Shown here one piece after another: positions 32,684 through 45,507 of a DNA stretch of 64,000 bases (its first letter is position 1; every line of letters begins with the position of its first letter). Source of the stretch: Azolla caroliniana (lineage: Eukaryota; Polypodiophyta); the NCBI GenBank assembly GCA_043228905.1, contig JBHGNT010000004.1, positions 7,936,001 to 8,000,000 of the forward strand. The letters run 5' to 3'. A program made the translations under genes and the position numbers. The notes under the pieces were generated by a model. That model worked only from the letters and a program-made list of their open reading frames with translations. It did not search any database and had not been told where the DNA came from.

Positions 32684-33246
32684 AACACATTCTACTCACA
32701 TTGCTAAGAAGAATCAAGGGAAAAAAATGTGTTTCGAAATCTTGAACCCAGAGGGTAAAAATCGGGCAAACATAGTGCGTACGAGACGAAAGAAAGGAAA
32801 GCGGGTGAGGTTAGATCTGATTTGAAGCACTGGAATGCGTGTTGGAAAGCAGAAGTGCTTACCTGAGAAAGAGTGGACTCCTTGAGGCATGGAAGGATGT
32901 GGTGGCCGATGTATGTGCTAGAGCTCCGACAGTGAAAACATGGGAATGGGGAAGGCCCATGAAATGACGAACAAACGCACTTCTGTTCTTATTCTTCTTG
33001 TCTTTGGGAAAACTACAGAAATGGTCCTCTTATATTCCAACCCTTCCAAAAATAGCCTTGTCTTTTCACTGAACTATATACATGCATACATAACATATCT
33101 ATTACATACATACATACATACATGTATTACGAGCTCCAACACCAAAATCCAAACTTTTACGACTAGTGCACTCGGAGCTCGTAAGTTGCTTCTTATACTC
33201 GAGAGCTTTAATTAATAACGAAGGATGAGAGTTGACAAGTGCACGT

Positions 33247-33285
33247 TCTAACACACACACACACACACATGAGAGAGAGAGAGAG

Positions 33286-33316
<31 letters not shown>

Positions 33317-33317
33317 T
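33247..33317. repeat. Compound microsatellite forming a long hairpin
   Basis: CTAA(CA)n, then a (GA)n centre, then (TG)nTTAG. The two flanks are complementary over more than 20 bp, so the stretch can fold on itself. Confidence 0.9.
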
Positions 33318-36300
33318 AGGGTTGACAAATGTGGCAGGAATCAAACTCAATTGTGGTCAATGTGGTGGAGTGCTACATTAGAGGTGTGGTACTCGAACTT
33401 TGGAACTTCTTTACACCAAAACATGTGTAGTCGATGAGCCTTCTAGCCCAAAATCTTGTCTCATAACCATGGAAGAAATGTTTGTGGATGGAGACAAGGC
33501 ATGGGCGTTAGCATGTATGGATGAGTTGGTATGCCTGCTATGGGAAAGAGATGATCTTGTTATTTGGTCCAACTAATACTTGGCACGCCCTTGGGATTTT
33601 GCCTCAATAGTCGTGAGCTAATAAAAAAAGGAAGACAAAAGTGTTGAGCCATTCACCTTGTAAGTGTCAAAAGTTGTGATTTAGACAATGTCTTGCCAAC
33701 TAAGTAATTGTTTGGGGAGTCACACCATTGGTGGGTATATTTTACTCACCTAGACCAATTGGATTCTCACGAGTTGGTGGTGTTTTGTCTCTCGAGTTAG
33801 CCCCAAATAGCAAAACATCTTTCAACATCATGCAACTCTTAGCTAGGACGAGACGACACATTTGAGTATTGGCAAGAGATCATGAAAAGCTTGGTGTAGT
33901 TGGCATCAATCTCAGGTTGGAATTTTGCTACTTTGTCCAATTTCAAAAAGTACACCACTTTGTCAATGACCTATTGATTCTCTTTGTCAACATAGAGTAG
34001 GTGGACTTTCACATTTTTGATGGACGCTTTGTTATACATCTGCGATGGCCATAATGAGTGGCATGTGAGTCTTATTGGTCATGTTGGCTCACTCTCTTTA
34101 TGATGGTGTTGGTTGTTGATAGTCTTGCTTTAGTCTTTATATTTTCCCCTATCTAGTGCAACAACATTTTGAGTGTTGCTACATGGGCCTTGTCTTCCAC
34201 CCAAAATAGCTTTGGTTGGCATTCTTCTAACAGTATGGCGCACTTGGTGTGATGACCAATTGAAATTCTTGGAACCGCACAACTGTTGTGGTAATATTGA
34301 GTGAAAGTTACATAATGGTGCATGGTGATTGGATTAGGTCACATTCACGATGTTGGCCATGAGGCAAGCTTCCATCTCTTAGAGGTAGGTTACATAATGT
34401 TGCATGTTGATATGAGTAGGTCACATTCATGGCATTGGCCATGAGGCAAGCTTCCATCTCTTAGAAGCATGTCATAATTGCTTGGGGTTGTTGTTTGACA
34501 ACATCGATATTCTCTTCAACGAGGGTCACATGGGCACCATCAATCTCTTGCTTTCTTGAATGGTAATGGGCCTTATCTTCTCAATGTGCAAGTGTTGTTG
34601 ATATTCATGTATCTTAGCTTTGCTTTGGTTTGACCATTGTTGATACTCTTCTACATTTGGCATACCATAGAAGTGCCCATCAACTTTAGCTCTTCACCTT
34701 TATTGAATTCCATTGTCGACACTTGGCAGGGTGCACTCATACTTTGGAAGCTTTTGTTGCTTCCATCAACTTTGAAGGAGGCATTTGTACAAGCAAGTGT
34801 CTTCCTAAATATGTGAGATTTCACATTGACCTCCTCGTTGTGGGCGAGGGTGAGAACAATATTCCTAGGTTGAGGCACACATGATGAACACTATGAATAA
34901 AGTGTTAACGCAATGTATTTTTCCCAAAATCACCATGCTAGCTTTGGATGAAATTCTAATAAAGGGTTGCTTGGAGGAAGGGAAGGATGAAGTCATCAAC
35001 AAAAAACGATGTAAATAGTTTTTGTTAAAACACATGAATGATAGTGAGAATATATAAATAGGGGCATGACATACCAAAGCTAACCTACTAACTTTGTAGC
35101 AAACATGATGAAAACCATGAATAAGTGCTGAGGGATTATATCCCTAAAATTGCTATGCTATTTTCAAATGAAATTCTAATAAAGGATTGCTTGGAGGAAG
35201 TGAAAGTTGAAGTCATTGTCAAAAAGTGTAAATGGTTTGTGTCAAAGCACATCAAGGATAGTAAGAGGACACTAATAAAGCTAGACAATGCACATTTGAC
35301 ATTTTCAAAAGGGATGTCTATACATATTTACGAAATCAAAGATTCTTGTGGATGGGCATTTGTGTGTTTTAACACTTTTGAATTTTGCACTACATTCATA
35401 TTGCTAAACCTATGTGCAGGTTGCTAAAGAAAGAAATTTAAGTTGGAAGAATGGCACATGAGAACCATGCAAAAGCTAAAAAGGGTTGTTATTAACGGCA
35501 CGTACATTGAGGAAAGAACTATATGGAGAAGGTACACAAGTATTGATAACGGTGGGTACAAGGCCAATTGGAGTATGATGGTTTATTAATTAGAAAAAGC
35601 AAAGACGGTGGATGGTATGCAATCTAGTTTGGATCAGATGGTGCTAAGCAAAAGAAGTACGAGGATATGCCCAAGTCAAACGAGAGGTACAAGGAACTGT
35701 ATCAATGGTTAAAATTGATGGGGATTATCTAAAGGAGCAAAGGTTTTAATTAAAATGGATCATCTTCCTATTCTAGACACAATATCACACTTGACATGAC
35801 TATGCTATAGTAGATTTCATATATCAAGTTTACTCAATCCATAAATATATCACATAGCAGGAAAGCACAACAGTATGACACATATGCTCTAACGGGCAAG
35901 ATATGGGTATTTGCTTAAAACTCTTGATGTTTTTATTTTTCAGATTATACAAGGATTCAGTTACTATGAAACCCATGGTTTTACAAAATTGACTCATTTT
36001 TCACATTACCAAGAGTGAAATTGATAGCTAATAAAAATATAATTTGACACTAAGAAGTGCCAAATTAAGCGCAAACATAAAACTCATGGATTTGTAAATG
36101 CCTCTCTTAATCATGTTTTATCTCCCATATTGTAAAATAAATAATTTGACATTAATTTAGAAATATTTTATTTTTATTGTTTTTATCAAATGATGACCAA
36201 AGCCTTGGATTATGTTATGTATATGTTATACTATGGTGTGGACCGTGGTGTACCTACACGATCTAGGAAAATAAACCTATTATTATAAAATTTTATAGAT

Positions 36301-37164
36301 GTCTATATATTCAAATTTAATAGCATATCATAAATCTAAATATATGCTTGTTACTCTTGAACAATGTTTTATCATTTGAATGCCATGATGAAGAATCTAG
36401 TTTATCCATATGATATCATCTCTCCTTCGTTTCTAAATATTTTCGATGAACTCATTACATTCATTTGCATCCTTTAACAATAAGAACCATGCACACATCA
36501 AACTTATTTGTGTATGTCAACTTCACACTATTTTTGCATTAGAAACATTATTCCAACATAGAATTGAAATGCCTAAATAGTCTTCATCAGACTGCGCAGT
36601 TGTCATATGTTCAGTCCCAGAAGACTTCTGAGAAAATAGTATGATCATGTTATCATTACAATAAAGATATGATACTTCACATACTTGAATGACATATCAC
36701 ATCATGATAGGTCACATTATATGCGAGATGACATCTCAGCAGCTAGAGCACAAAGTAAGGTAGATTATTTTGATCATGGCTAAAATTTCAATAGGACATC
36801 TAAAGAGCGTGCAAAGAGATAATACATCATTTAAATTGCCCCATTAAGAGAGAATATAAAGTTACAATGTTCACTCCATTGTTGGACCTCAAGATACGAA
36901 GAATATCCTTTCACAACGGCTTTTAATTAAACAAACAGAATAGCTTTTAATTCAACAAGCATTCTCGTGAATCACAACCAAAACTACTATAAAATTGAGA
37001 AGATTGCTTGTACATTCTTATTCGGATCTTATTCTCTTTTAACTTAAACCTTTCTCAATTGTGTAGCTAGGTAGCACATTTATAATAACAAGTGTAAAGG
37101 GCAAAGAAAAAACCTTCTTGTATTACTTATACACAAGTAACAAGACAAAATCAGTTGTCCATTA
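33318..37164. other. Intergenic, decayed duplicated sequence, no gene recognised
   Basis: It contains a 79-bp tandem duplication at about 34307-34465 (GAGGCAAGCTTCCATCTCTTAG in both) and a diverged pair at 34870-35040 and 35096-35260, sharing GAAATTCTAATAAAG and TTGCTTGGAGGAAG. The plus frame at 35125-35427 (100 codons, AMLFSNEILIKDCLEEVKVE) is open but matches nothing I know. 35500-37164 is AT-rich and empty. Confidence 0.6.
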
Positions 37165-39263
37165 TCAGTAGCTTTTACCACAATGAATGAGACTTCCTGC
37201 TCCCAGAAAAAGACCAAATATAGCAGCACTACCAAGAGTGTTTTGTCCTATGACCCGTAGTTTGAGCAGTCCTGGGACCTACAAAATCAATAGAAAATAT
37301 GCAGTCTTAACCTGATGGTATGGAAAATGCAATAGGCTGCAACCACTTGGAGCTCTTTTTTCAATGCAGTGCATTTCTTCTGCTGTGTTTAAAGCAGTGC
37401 ATTTAATAAATAAAATAACCTTAGCATAAATTTTAAAGTAAACATATTTTCCCATCATGCATAACAACACATTTGAGTTCATACCAGTGAGGATATCATA
37501 CAAACCTGAGATAAGCATATTGACTTTGACGTCAATCTTGTAACACCACAACCTGATTACTAAAAGCAAACAAGCATGTACTCTAGAAATCGTGATTATC
37601 TAGAGATCATCAACCTATACAATGAAGGAATATCTTGATCAACATTGCCGGATCCATTTCATTGCAAAGGGTAATTAAGAAGGTCTTAAGATGAAGAAGT
37701 CATAAAAAACGGCATTCAAAGACTACAATTGATGTCTTTGTATATTGTTGCAGCAAAGACTAGCACATCGAATAACACTTTTACACAGTAACCAGATTAT
37801 GAACAGCAAACAAGCATGTTCTTTGAAAGTTACAAACACCTACCAATATATGAACAGACAGACAGGTCTCTAGCAATGTCAAACATTTATGCCATTTTGC
37901 CGTCTGCTTAAAAAGAGAATACGAAACATTTCCAATCCTAACATGATATAACTCATAAATCCATACCTTATATCTAACAGCTTCAAATGTTCCATAGACT
38001 GCACCTGCAAGTAAAAATACACAAATAATCAGCAATTAAAGACTCTTCTGACAAGAAACCAGTAACCATCACTTGAGGGAGGTGGAAAAGAAAAACACAA
38101 AAGTAATCAGATCCAACCATGCATTAGAGATATAACTGAAGCATTCTTTCTCCACTTTTGTCTAGTTCCAGATTATAAAAGCTTAATTACTTTCAAGCAG
38201 ATTTAGATATGAGACTCTCCCCAAAGACTACAAAACAATCACGCTTTGAAAAAACTAAATTTCCCAGAAACCTAAAATAAAACCTAAGATCAAAACATCA
38301 TCTATAGGTTTTCTTGTTTCAAATATTATAAAAGATATATAGTAAACAACATATAAAATATAAATATACTATACAGATATATAAATAAAATATAACATGC
38401 ATACATAAACATAATTAAAATTTAGTAAACATATATATGTACATACATACATTACATGCTGTAACCAAAGCATTTTGCTACCTCAATATGCACACACATG
38501 ATTAATTTTCTATTTCTCTATCTTTCTCAACCTTTTTTTTGTCTCTGTCTCTCTTCTACCAGAACAATTCAAACTTTCAACATCATTCCATTCAAGATTG
38601 ATGAACATATATCGTCCTACAGTGTTTTGATAGACGTGATTCGTGCTACAAATCCTATTCAAATTTTGTCACCCATTTAGTTTGGTGGTAAGGTCATAAA
38701 ATACGTAAACTACATATAAAAATCTGGTCTTTCAACTTTGAAGTTACAGAATGCGTACTGCAAAAAAATAAATTAAATGTTTCTTCCAGGTGCACAAATC
38801 CACTGGTGTTCATCTCTCTTGGAGAGGGATGCATATTCTGCATTAGCGTTATGTAATTTCCATAATTTCATATTTTCTGCAATTCTGTTTTGTTCGGGAA
38901 AGACAAATATGTCATTCATTACAATGCTGGTTGAGTTTAATTTTGCGAACTATGAAACCGGAAAAAACTATGGAAAGAGAACCCAAAACGATGGAAATAT
39001 GTAAATTTTCTCCAAATTTCCTACAAATTTGTATTTGATTTCCTCATAATTTCCTATTTCTTCATCCACGCAAAGAGAAACTGTCATGTTTCCTGATTAC
39101 TTCTACCCTCTCACTCTCTATCTTTCTATATATGTAATATCGTTATAAGAATAGAAAAGAAAACAGAGAAAAAGATAAAGATGTACATACCGATGGCACC
39201 GCCGACAGCTCCTCCCATGGCTACTCCTGCAACCACTCTCGTCAAACAGCTATCACGAGCCAT
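37165..39263 (-). CDS. ROMO1: ROMO1-like small inner mitochondrial membrane protein
   Basis: Three exons: 39263-39191, 38004-37967, 37278-37165. All splice sites are GT-AG. The total is 225 bases, 74 residues, the length of plant homologs of reactive oxygen species modulator 1 (Mgr2-related family). It opens MARDSCLTRVVAGVAMGGAV. The Gly-rich first membrane segment (AGVAMGGAVGGAIGAVYG) is followed by FEAVRYKVPGLLK and a second segment (TLGSAAIFGLFLGAGSLI), ending HCGKSY. Relatives act at the mitochondrial inner membrane, in ROS control and as a subunit of the presequence translocase. It runs in the same direction as AP-1 mu with about 4.2 kb between. Frame and splice sites look intact. Confidence 0.95.
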
Positions 39264-41137
39264 GGCAGCGACGACGTTGTCTGCTTCAGGTGCTGGGGCC
39301 GGGATCTGGTCTAGGGTTTTATAACAGGGAGCAGGGATTTATTTATATTTATAATTCATATATTTATCTGTGGATTTAGTAGAGGAGGGGGTTCCTGCGC
39401 AGAAGAGGAGATAGAATTTAACTTCTTCTTCTTCTTCTTCTTCTTCTTAATAATAATATGGTAGAAGCTCACGAAGGTTCCTGTGTAGGCAACATATGTT
39501 CGTGACAATGCGTTGTCGCACACCGCTACTATGGTCTTTATGTAGAATCATTGAAGAGAACGTGTAAAGCCTTAAATTAGAGATGCGAACATATGCGCTA
39601 ACAGGTGTTTGTGAAATGATGGGTGCAATAAGGTCTTAGTGTTGTCTTTGTATGAAATTTAGTGGGTTAAGAGGAACTCGTAGCCATTGTTCCCGTACAT
39701 TGATTTCTAAGACCATAGCCATGAGAGAAAGTTGTCCCAGAATGCAAGGAACTCAAAATATTTATCCCTTGAAGCTCACTCCAAACATCTTGTTGATGGA
39801 AACACCATATGGCCCTCGTTTTTTCCTATAAAGGCTTCGCGTGGCATGCTTCCCCATGTCAATCAATCAATTGGAAGAAAATACTTCAAAGGTTGGTTCT
39901 TTCAACAATATATCATTAATGGAAACCACCATGCGCAACGACGTTGAACACCATGACATTTGAAACAAGTAATATGTCGTATTCTCATTTTCATGACTGG
40001 TTGAGCCGTTAAGAATTGCCGAATTTTGTCAGACTTTTACATAAAGGTATGCGCATGCGTACATCTATTCTTAAAATATGATGGATTTCTTAAGTGTAAC
40101 ATTTCATGACAATAAAACCAATAGTCTTATATTCACTCAGTCATGTTTATCTACCCAATTCTTAGGTAATAACTGAAAATCCATGGAACATTTATTGGAT
40201 TTATCCTCATTCTACATCAGTGAGAGCATTTCTAGAGGTTTCAAATATGAAAGACATCTAAAACAAGGGTTTTTGCGGTTTAGGGTGAAACACATGACAC
40301 CTAAAATGCCGTTAGAAACTCTCGCATTCTAGTCACTGTCCAATCATTACAAGCAATTGATTCCAAGAAAATTGAATGAAGATTAAATTATACATAAACT
40401 TGCCAATTTCTATTAAACTCGAAGTTGCACAACTTATACTTTATGTCTAACGTCATACTATCTAACATTTTGAGAGAGTCTAAGATAACAAAGTCCCTTC
40501 GACTATCTAAGATTAAGTCATACTATCTAACAGTCCAAGAGAGTCTAAGATCGTAAAGTTCCACTCACTATACTTTTGTCTCAAGTCGCACTACTATCGA
40601 TGATTTTTAGAGTGTCAAAGTTCAACAACTATAATCAAGTCTATACATTTAGCAATGATATCAACAATATATATACTATATTCCAAGAGAGGTAAAGGTC
40701 AAGAACATATACAATAAAGGATTATAAATTTTGCCTTCCTATTTGATAGAGTTATGCCTTTCTATTGATTGTTAAACACAGACACTGTAACATATGTACC
40801 AACGATTTATGCATTTATCGAACGATTGACTCATGCATGTATCCATATAAAGCTAAACAACAACATATGTACTTAAGAAATATACGACACAACTTAAAAT
40901 GACATCAAACTAGACTATATATTCGAATGAAATAGTTAAGTAACCAAATCATAGCTTGCACTATTAAAGTCAATGAGTTCCAAATTCCTCATGTTCAATT
41001 ACATTGAACCATGTGCAATTAATCTATCAACAAGTTTGGAATGATGGGATCTTCTGGACCAGTTGGTTGTTGTAGATAATTCTCATTGGCGTTTTCGGTA
41101 CAAGCAGTTGAATTTAAGTGTTCAAACTCTGTAACGT
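39264..41137. other. ROMO1-like gene upstream region and intergenic DNA
   Basis: A CTT trinucleotide run lies at 39421-39447. A diverged 65-bp tandem pair is at about 40452-40580 (GTCATACTATCTAACA, GAGAGTCTAAGAT). The 71-codon plus frame at 39732-39947 has no recognisable domain. No gene is called. Confidence 0.6.
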
Positions 41138-42145
41138 TGTCGTGAAGATCCGTCACTAGGTGCGGATTGCGAGGCGGAACCGCCGGGGTTCTAGACCGAA
41201 AGGATTCGGAGTTGGTACAAGCTTTAGTGAGAAAGTATTTAAGATAGATTGGGAAAGAGAGAAATTGAGATTAAACGTTTGACTTTAGATTGAGAGAGAT
41301 TGATTGAACCTTTATCTTTAGATTTAAGAAACAAGTTACACGATCAATTCGATAACGAATTTTCTTCTTCTTAATTTCATAACCAAAAGAGCCTAACCCT
41401 TCTTCTTTTTCATCCCTTCTTTTATAGATGCTCTCATGCATATGATGCATGTGAGGGTACACGACATGCATAAAATGCATGTTTGCCATTTGACGCTCAT
41501 GTATTACATGTGGTGCATGATAACCATGTCACTCATTTTAGCTCTCATGTATGAGAATTTCCATGTAAAAGTACAATGATAGAAATATAAATTCAACTAA
41601 ATGTCATGGCTTAGTGGTAAGCCTATTGACTCTTAACTAGGAGGTGGAAGGTTTGAATCCTCCTTGTGTATATATATGTGATATATATATATATTTATTT
41701 ACTTGGTCGTTGGATGCTGTTGCCGCCAGATGTCGATGGCCGGTTACCGTCCAATTCCGTTTTGGTTGGCCAAAACCCTTACGAGTGGCTAGGTCACCTC
41801 CACTCTTAGTTCAAGTTACCTTAAACTCTCTATGCTCTACACATAGACACAAAGATAATGACTTTTGCTCTACCTTATATATGGGGAGAGCCTTGTGCGT
41901 CCTGTCTATGTGGGATATCTCACAATTTTCTCTTTTTCTTTCGCAACTTCTTACCCACATAAGTTGACACTTAGATGTCCGTTTCTTATGTAGTAAAGTG
42001 CATCTCTTTAAGATCTTCGTCTTTTGTGCTAAGATATTAAACTTACTTAGAATTAGTATATTCACTATTATTGTTTTATATGATTGACACTTGATTTCGT
42101 ACATCTTATGTGATTTTCACACCATTGCCGAAAATCTTCACGACA
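41138..42145. mobile_element. Candidate solo LTR with 12-bp inverted ends
   Basis: It starts TGTCGTGAAGAT and ends ATCTTCACGACA, a perfect 12-bp inverted pair with TG/CA ends, 1008 bp apart. At 41606-41664 it holds a tRNA-like stretch (TGGCTTAGTGGTAAGC and GGTTTGAATCC). The flanking 5-mers (AACGT, AAGTA) do not match, so the duplication is not supported. A small DNA transposon is the alternative. Confidence 0.5.
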
Positions 42146-42257
42146 AAGTATTCCAAGTTAACAGGATCCCTTGCTTCTTCATCAATTGACTCCATTGGTT
42201 CTCGAGATGCTAATTAGAATATTTCAATTTTGTTTATATGCTTAGCTCCAACTTATT

Positions 42258-45242
42258 AGTCTTGATTTGGACAATCCCAGATACCTTGGATCCGCATTTT
42301 GATGAAGTTGACTTGTTCAGAGTCCTTCTCTAGCGCAACAGAATTCCTAAACATCTTTAGCACACATGCTCTTGTAGTACTTGAATTCATAAAGCATGTC
42401 AAATTGCATTCCCTAACCTTTAACACAAACCACAATAACGTCCATATACTATAATCCAAACATGTCAATAAAGTTATGCACTATACCTGTGCCAGAGAAC
42501 AAATCTAGCACCCAATCATCTGGGTTAGAGAAGAGCTCGATTAGGCGGTTGATCAATCTTTGCGGTTTTTGGTAAGGGTTAACTAAACTCTTCTCACCGG
42601 GTATATGACACAACTTTTTTTGTCACGGTGGGGCACATGATGTAATTGACGACGTTCCTTTCATTCATATGTGCCCAGACCTTCTTCTTTGTGATTGAGT
42701 CGTAGTAACCAATACAGATATGCTCTACCACACTAACCATCCGTTTGCCCGGACTATGTGTGATATTCATTTTGATCCTGTGAAATTCACACATTCAATG
42801 TTACCATTATTACATTGTAAAGTTTTTGCAACATATTTAAACAATCTTAATACTATAACTTACCAATGCATATGTTCGGTAGCATCACAACGTGACTTCA
42901 ATACAGTTGTTACATATAAAGATTGACCCATGCTGTGAAAAATCACAATTCGCCACAACGGTACAAGGGTCAACTCTGCAAAGTCTTTCACCATTTTTTC
43001 TATTTGGGGATATTTGAAAGGCACATCGTCATACATAGAACCTGTGACGCAGAATCCGTATGGAATGTCTGCGATTAACAATGTGTAGTGCCTTTTCGGT
43101 AATGTGCTAAGTATATTAGCCATTTCCCCATTGAACACACTATAGTGCAATTGTAAAAAAGGATCAACCCTGTGCAAAACACTTTTAATGGTCTCCGAAT
43201 CCTCAACCACATCTAGCTCTTTCCCTTTCGTCATCCTCTTCTTGTATTTAGCTCTTTCCAAGTACTTGGAATGCCTTCATTAGTATCACCTATTTTCTTC
43301 GAACGAGGTGGTTTCTGCAATTATTAACTCTATTAGGAAATATTATAACAAAAGCACTTAAAACAACAAAATACCAAGTATTACAACATAGCTAAAACTA
43401 CAATTACACTTACCCATTCTCTAAATAATTCTTCCAAAGCCTTGTACGATGAAGTTACCGGGCATGCATGTTCAACTTCTTCCTATGTCGGCAAGCATAG
43501 CTTCTTCATCATCAACTCTTGAATTTTCATATATACTTTGTGGCTAAAGAAGAAATAGAAACTTCTTCCTATGTCGGCAAGCATAGCTTCTTCATCATCA
43601 ACTCTTGAAATATACTTACTTTTGGAATTCTGTGACCATCTCATCTAAAGAAAACTCTTTTGCCACCACTTGAGAAAGCACAGATTTAACAATCTGTCGT
43701 CCTTGATTCCTTGTAGCCACCGCCATGGCAAGAGCTTCATATCTTCATGCAAGTCTTCAATAATCAAGTCACTCTTTTGTGACTTTGCCTTTATCTCTAC
43801 ATGAGGGTCTAATTTGGCTTTCTTTGTCCGTTGACCTTTTATTTCATTATGCTCCCACATTGAAAAGATTTTGTCTTATAAATCCCAGACCTTGCTAATT
43901 CGAAATGCCAGTTGAAACCACGAACCATACTTTCTTAAGCCTTCCAATTTCATGCTTTCATTGACAGCTATCCCAAACTTCAAGCAAACATTGTCGGCGC
44001 AAACTAGGATGGAGTTTGGAACCATATCTTTTCAATGTATCAAGATATTCATAATGAAAGAATCAAATTCTTTCAATCGATGACATCTTCTGTCGATAAT
44101 CGTTGTCATTGTTATGGTTCCAAGCCAACAACTTGGCCTCCTCGTGTGTAAGTCCGACGTAAACTTTACATTCATCATAATTGAAGAATGGTGTTAGTGG
44201 ATACTCCTTCACAAGTTGTCTCCTCGCTTCTGCTGAATGGGAACCTCCAATGACGTAGTAAGTTTAGTTGTCCCCTGAACTATACATGAAATCCGCAACT
44301 GTTGGACATTGGTCAGTGTCGACCATAACCAAAAATGGCACAATAGTTGCATGTGGATTAATTTTCATCTTACTCTTCAAGTTCTGGACGTGCACCGAAT
44401 GTGGTTCTCTTATTTCAAGCGGTCTTCTCCCTATTACGGGGTCTATAGGTGGGCGATGAATAGATGTGATGGGAAGATGGAAGAGTTGACCCTTCCACAA
44501 CTTCTTCTTAGCGATATTTTCTCGAATTTTATTTTGTTCAGAAGTTAGTACACTAGAGGAGATCTGACCACCTGGAGGGACAACCTCCAGTTCCTCTTCC
44601 CCCTCTGAAAATTCGTGAAGTTCGACTTCTTCCTCCTCAAGTTTTTGTCTTTTCTGGTATTTTTTCTACTCTGGTTTAGACTTTCGAGACTACTTTGGTG
44701 GCGTCTCGTCTTGTTTCGTCATCATTTCACCGATAATATAAGGTCGAAGAGCAACAATTAAATTACTCTTCGTTTGTAGATCTTTTTGAAGCCTTTTGGG
44801 GTGGCTAAATTCTACAATGAAATTCTCCTTCTCCACAAGTACACGCCTTGTGCCACCTGAGCTCTCAACGTCAATATAGATATTCGGTGAATCATTATCA
44901 TCATACTCGATTTGCAAACTTTTCCATAGTTAAAAGTTTTACCTAGATCAAGCTTTCCTTTTCCTTCACTCTTCGCAAATATGAGTAGGGTTCCATCTTC
45001 TTCGCATGTACTAAGCTCCACTCCAATCTTAAATAAATTTTTATTCTAGTCTCATTAATGTTTTCTTCTGGAAGCATTATTTGTTTTCCCTTTGTGTTTC
45101 TGATAGAAGATTTCGACGTTTTGTCACCTCTTGCCTCAAATAATGTTTTCCTCGACATGTCTTTTAAATTATTGTCCATTTCATGCTTTTGCGAAGATTG
45201 AATCTTCAATTTGAAGGAGGGAACTTTTTGACGTGGCTCACT
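42258..45242 (-). pseudogene. ParB/sulfiredoxin-like plus DNA N4/N6-methyltransferase gene, decayed
   Basis: N-terminal linker region 45242-44550 (Lys/Glu-rich). ParB-like domain about 44500-43950: FHLPITSIHRPP, SVHVQNLKSKMKINPHATIV, YYVIGGSHSAEARRQLVKEY, LLAWNHNNDNDYRQKM. Methyltransferase 43310-42258: catalytic box LLIADIPYG, then WRIVIFHSMGQSLYV and VEHICIGYYDS, then the AdoMet loop WVLDLFSGTG and the tail VALEKDSEQVNFIKMRI. Catalytic box before AdoMet loop is the beta-class order. Intron-like gaps with GTAAG donors (after EFQK near 43617, at REW near 43419 and at EHMHW near 42876) imply a spliced gene. Stops (TAG at about 44690 and 44666, TGA at about 44054) and frameshifts make it a pseudogene. 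Known plant relatives: bryophyte N4-cytosine methyltransferases (established); closeness unknown. Confidence 0.8.
43475..43608. repeat. Tandem duplication of an exon edge in the methyltransferase relic
   Basis: About 48 bases (ACTTCTTCCTATGTCGGC to TCAACTCTTGA) occur at 43475 and again at 43561, period 86 bp. On the minus strand both encode QELMMKKLCLPT followed by a stop. Confidence 0.9.
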
Positions 45243-45416
45243 GTCATATTATACACAAGTTTATAAGTAAAAATTATATTAAAAGACACTAAAATATATG
45301 AAAAATACATGATAACTTAATTTTGTCATAAAAAATTATCATTAATCTATGAGTATTCTATGAAACAATAACTTGTAAAAGCACTCTTTTTATGACCAAT
45401 CTTGCCATATTTTTGG
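45243..45416. other. AT-rich spacer between methyltransferase relic and palindrome array
   Basis: About 175 bp, no coding motif. If the relic once had a promoter it would lie here or in the array to the right. Confidence 0.5.
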
Positions 45417-45507
45417 GTTAAATCCATGCACTGCATCGGATTCCCATATGTTTGTACACAAATCTGTTGAACTACATCTTGTTCTCATAGAAAGTATACG
45501 AGAACTC

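Larger units (their letters stand above)
30503..32940 (-). promoter_or_regulatory. 5' leader of the AP-1 mu gene with a 2.3-kb intron
   Basis: A 5'-UTR exon ends at 32863 with donor CAG/GTAAGC. The acceptor TTTCAG at about 30556 opens 30555-30503, next to the start codon. The intron (30556-32862) is non-coding and carries a 122-bp repeat pair (about 31278-31520). A six-codon upstream frame (ATG 30544 to TAG 30524) lies in the leader. The transcription start is inferred to be near 32940. Splice sites are judged by eye only. Confidence 0.65.

Noticed and set aside
35125-35427. 100-codon plus-strand protein
   Set aside because: Open but unrecognised, overlaps a diverged duplication, and has no supporting gene structure.
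41606-41664. Functional tRNA gene
   Set aside because: A-box and B-box-like blocks are present, but no acceptor stem or anticodon arm folds correctly by eye.
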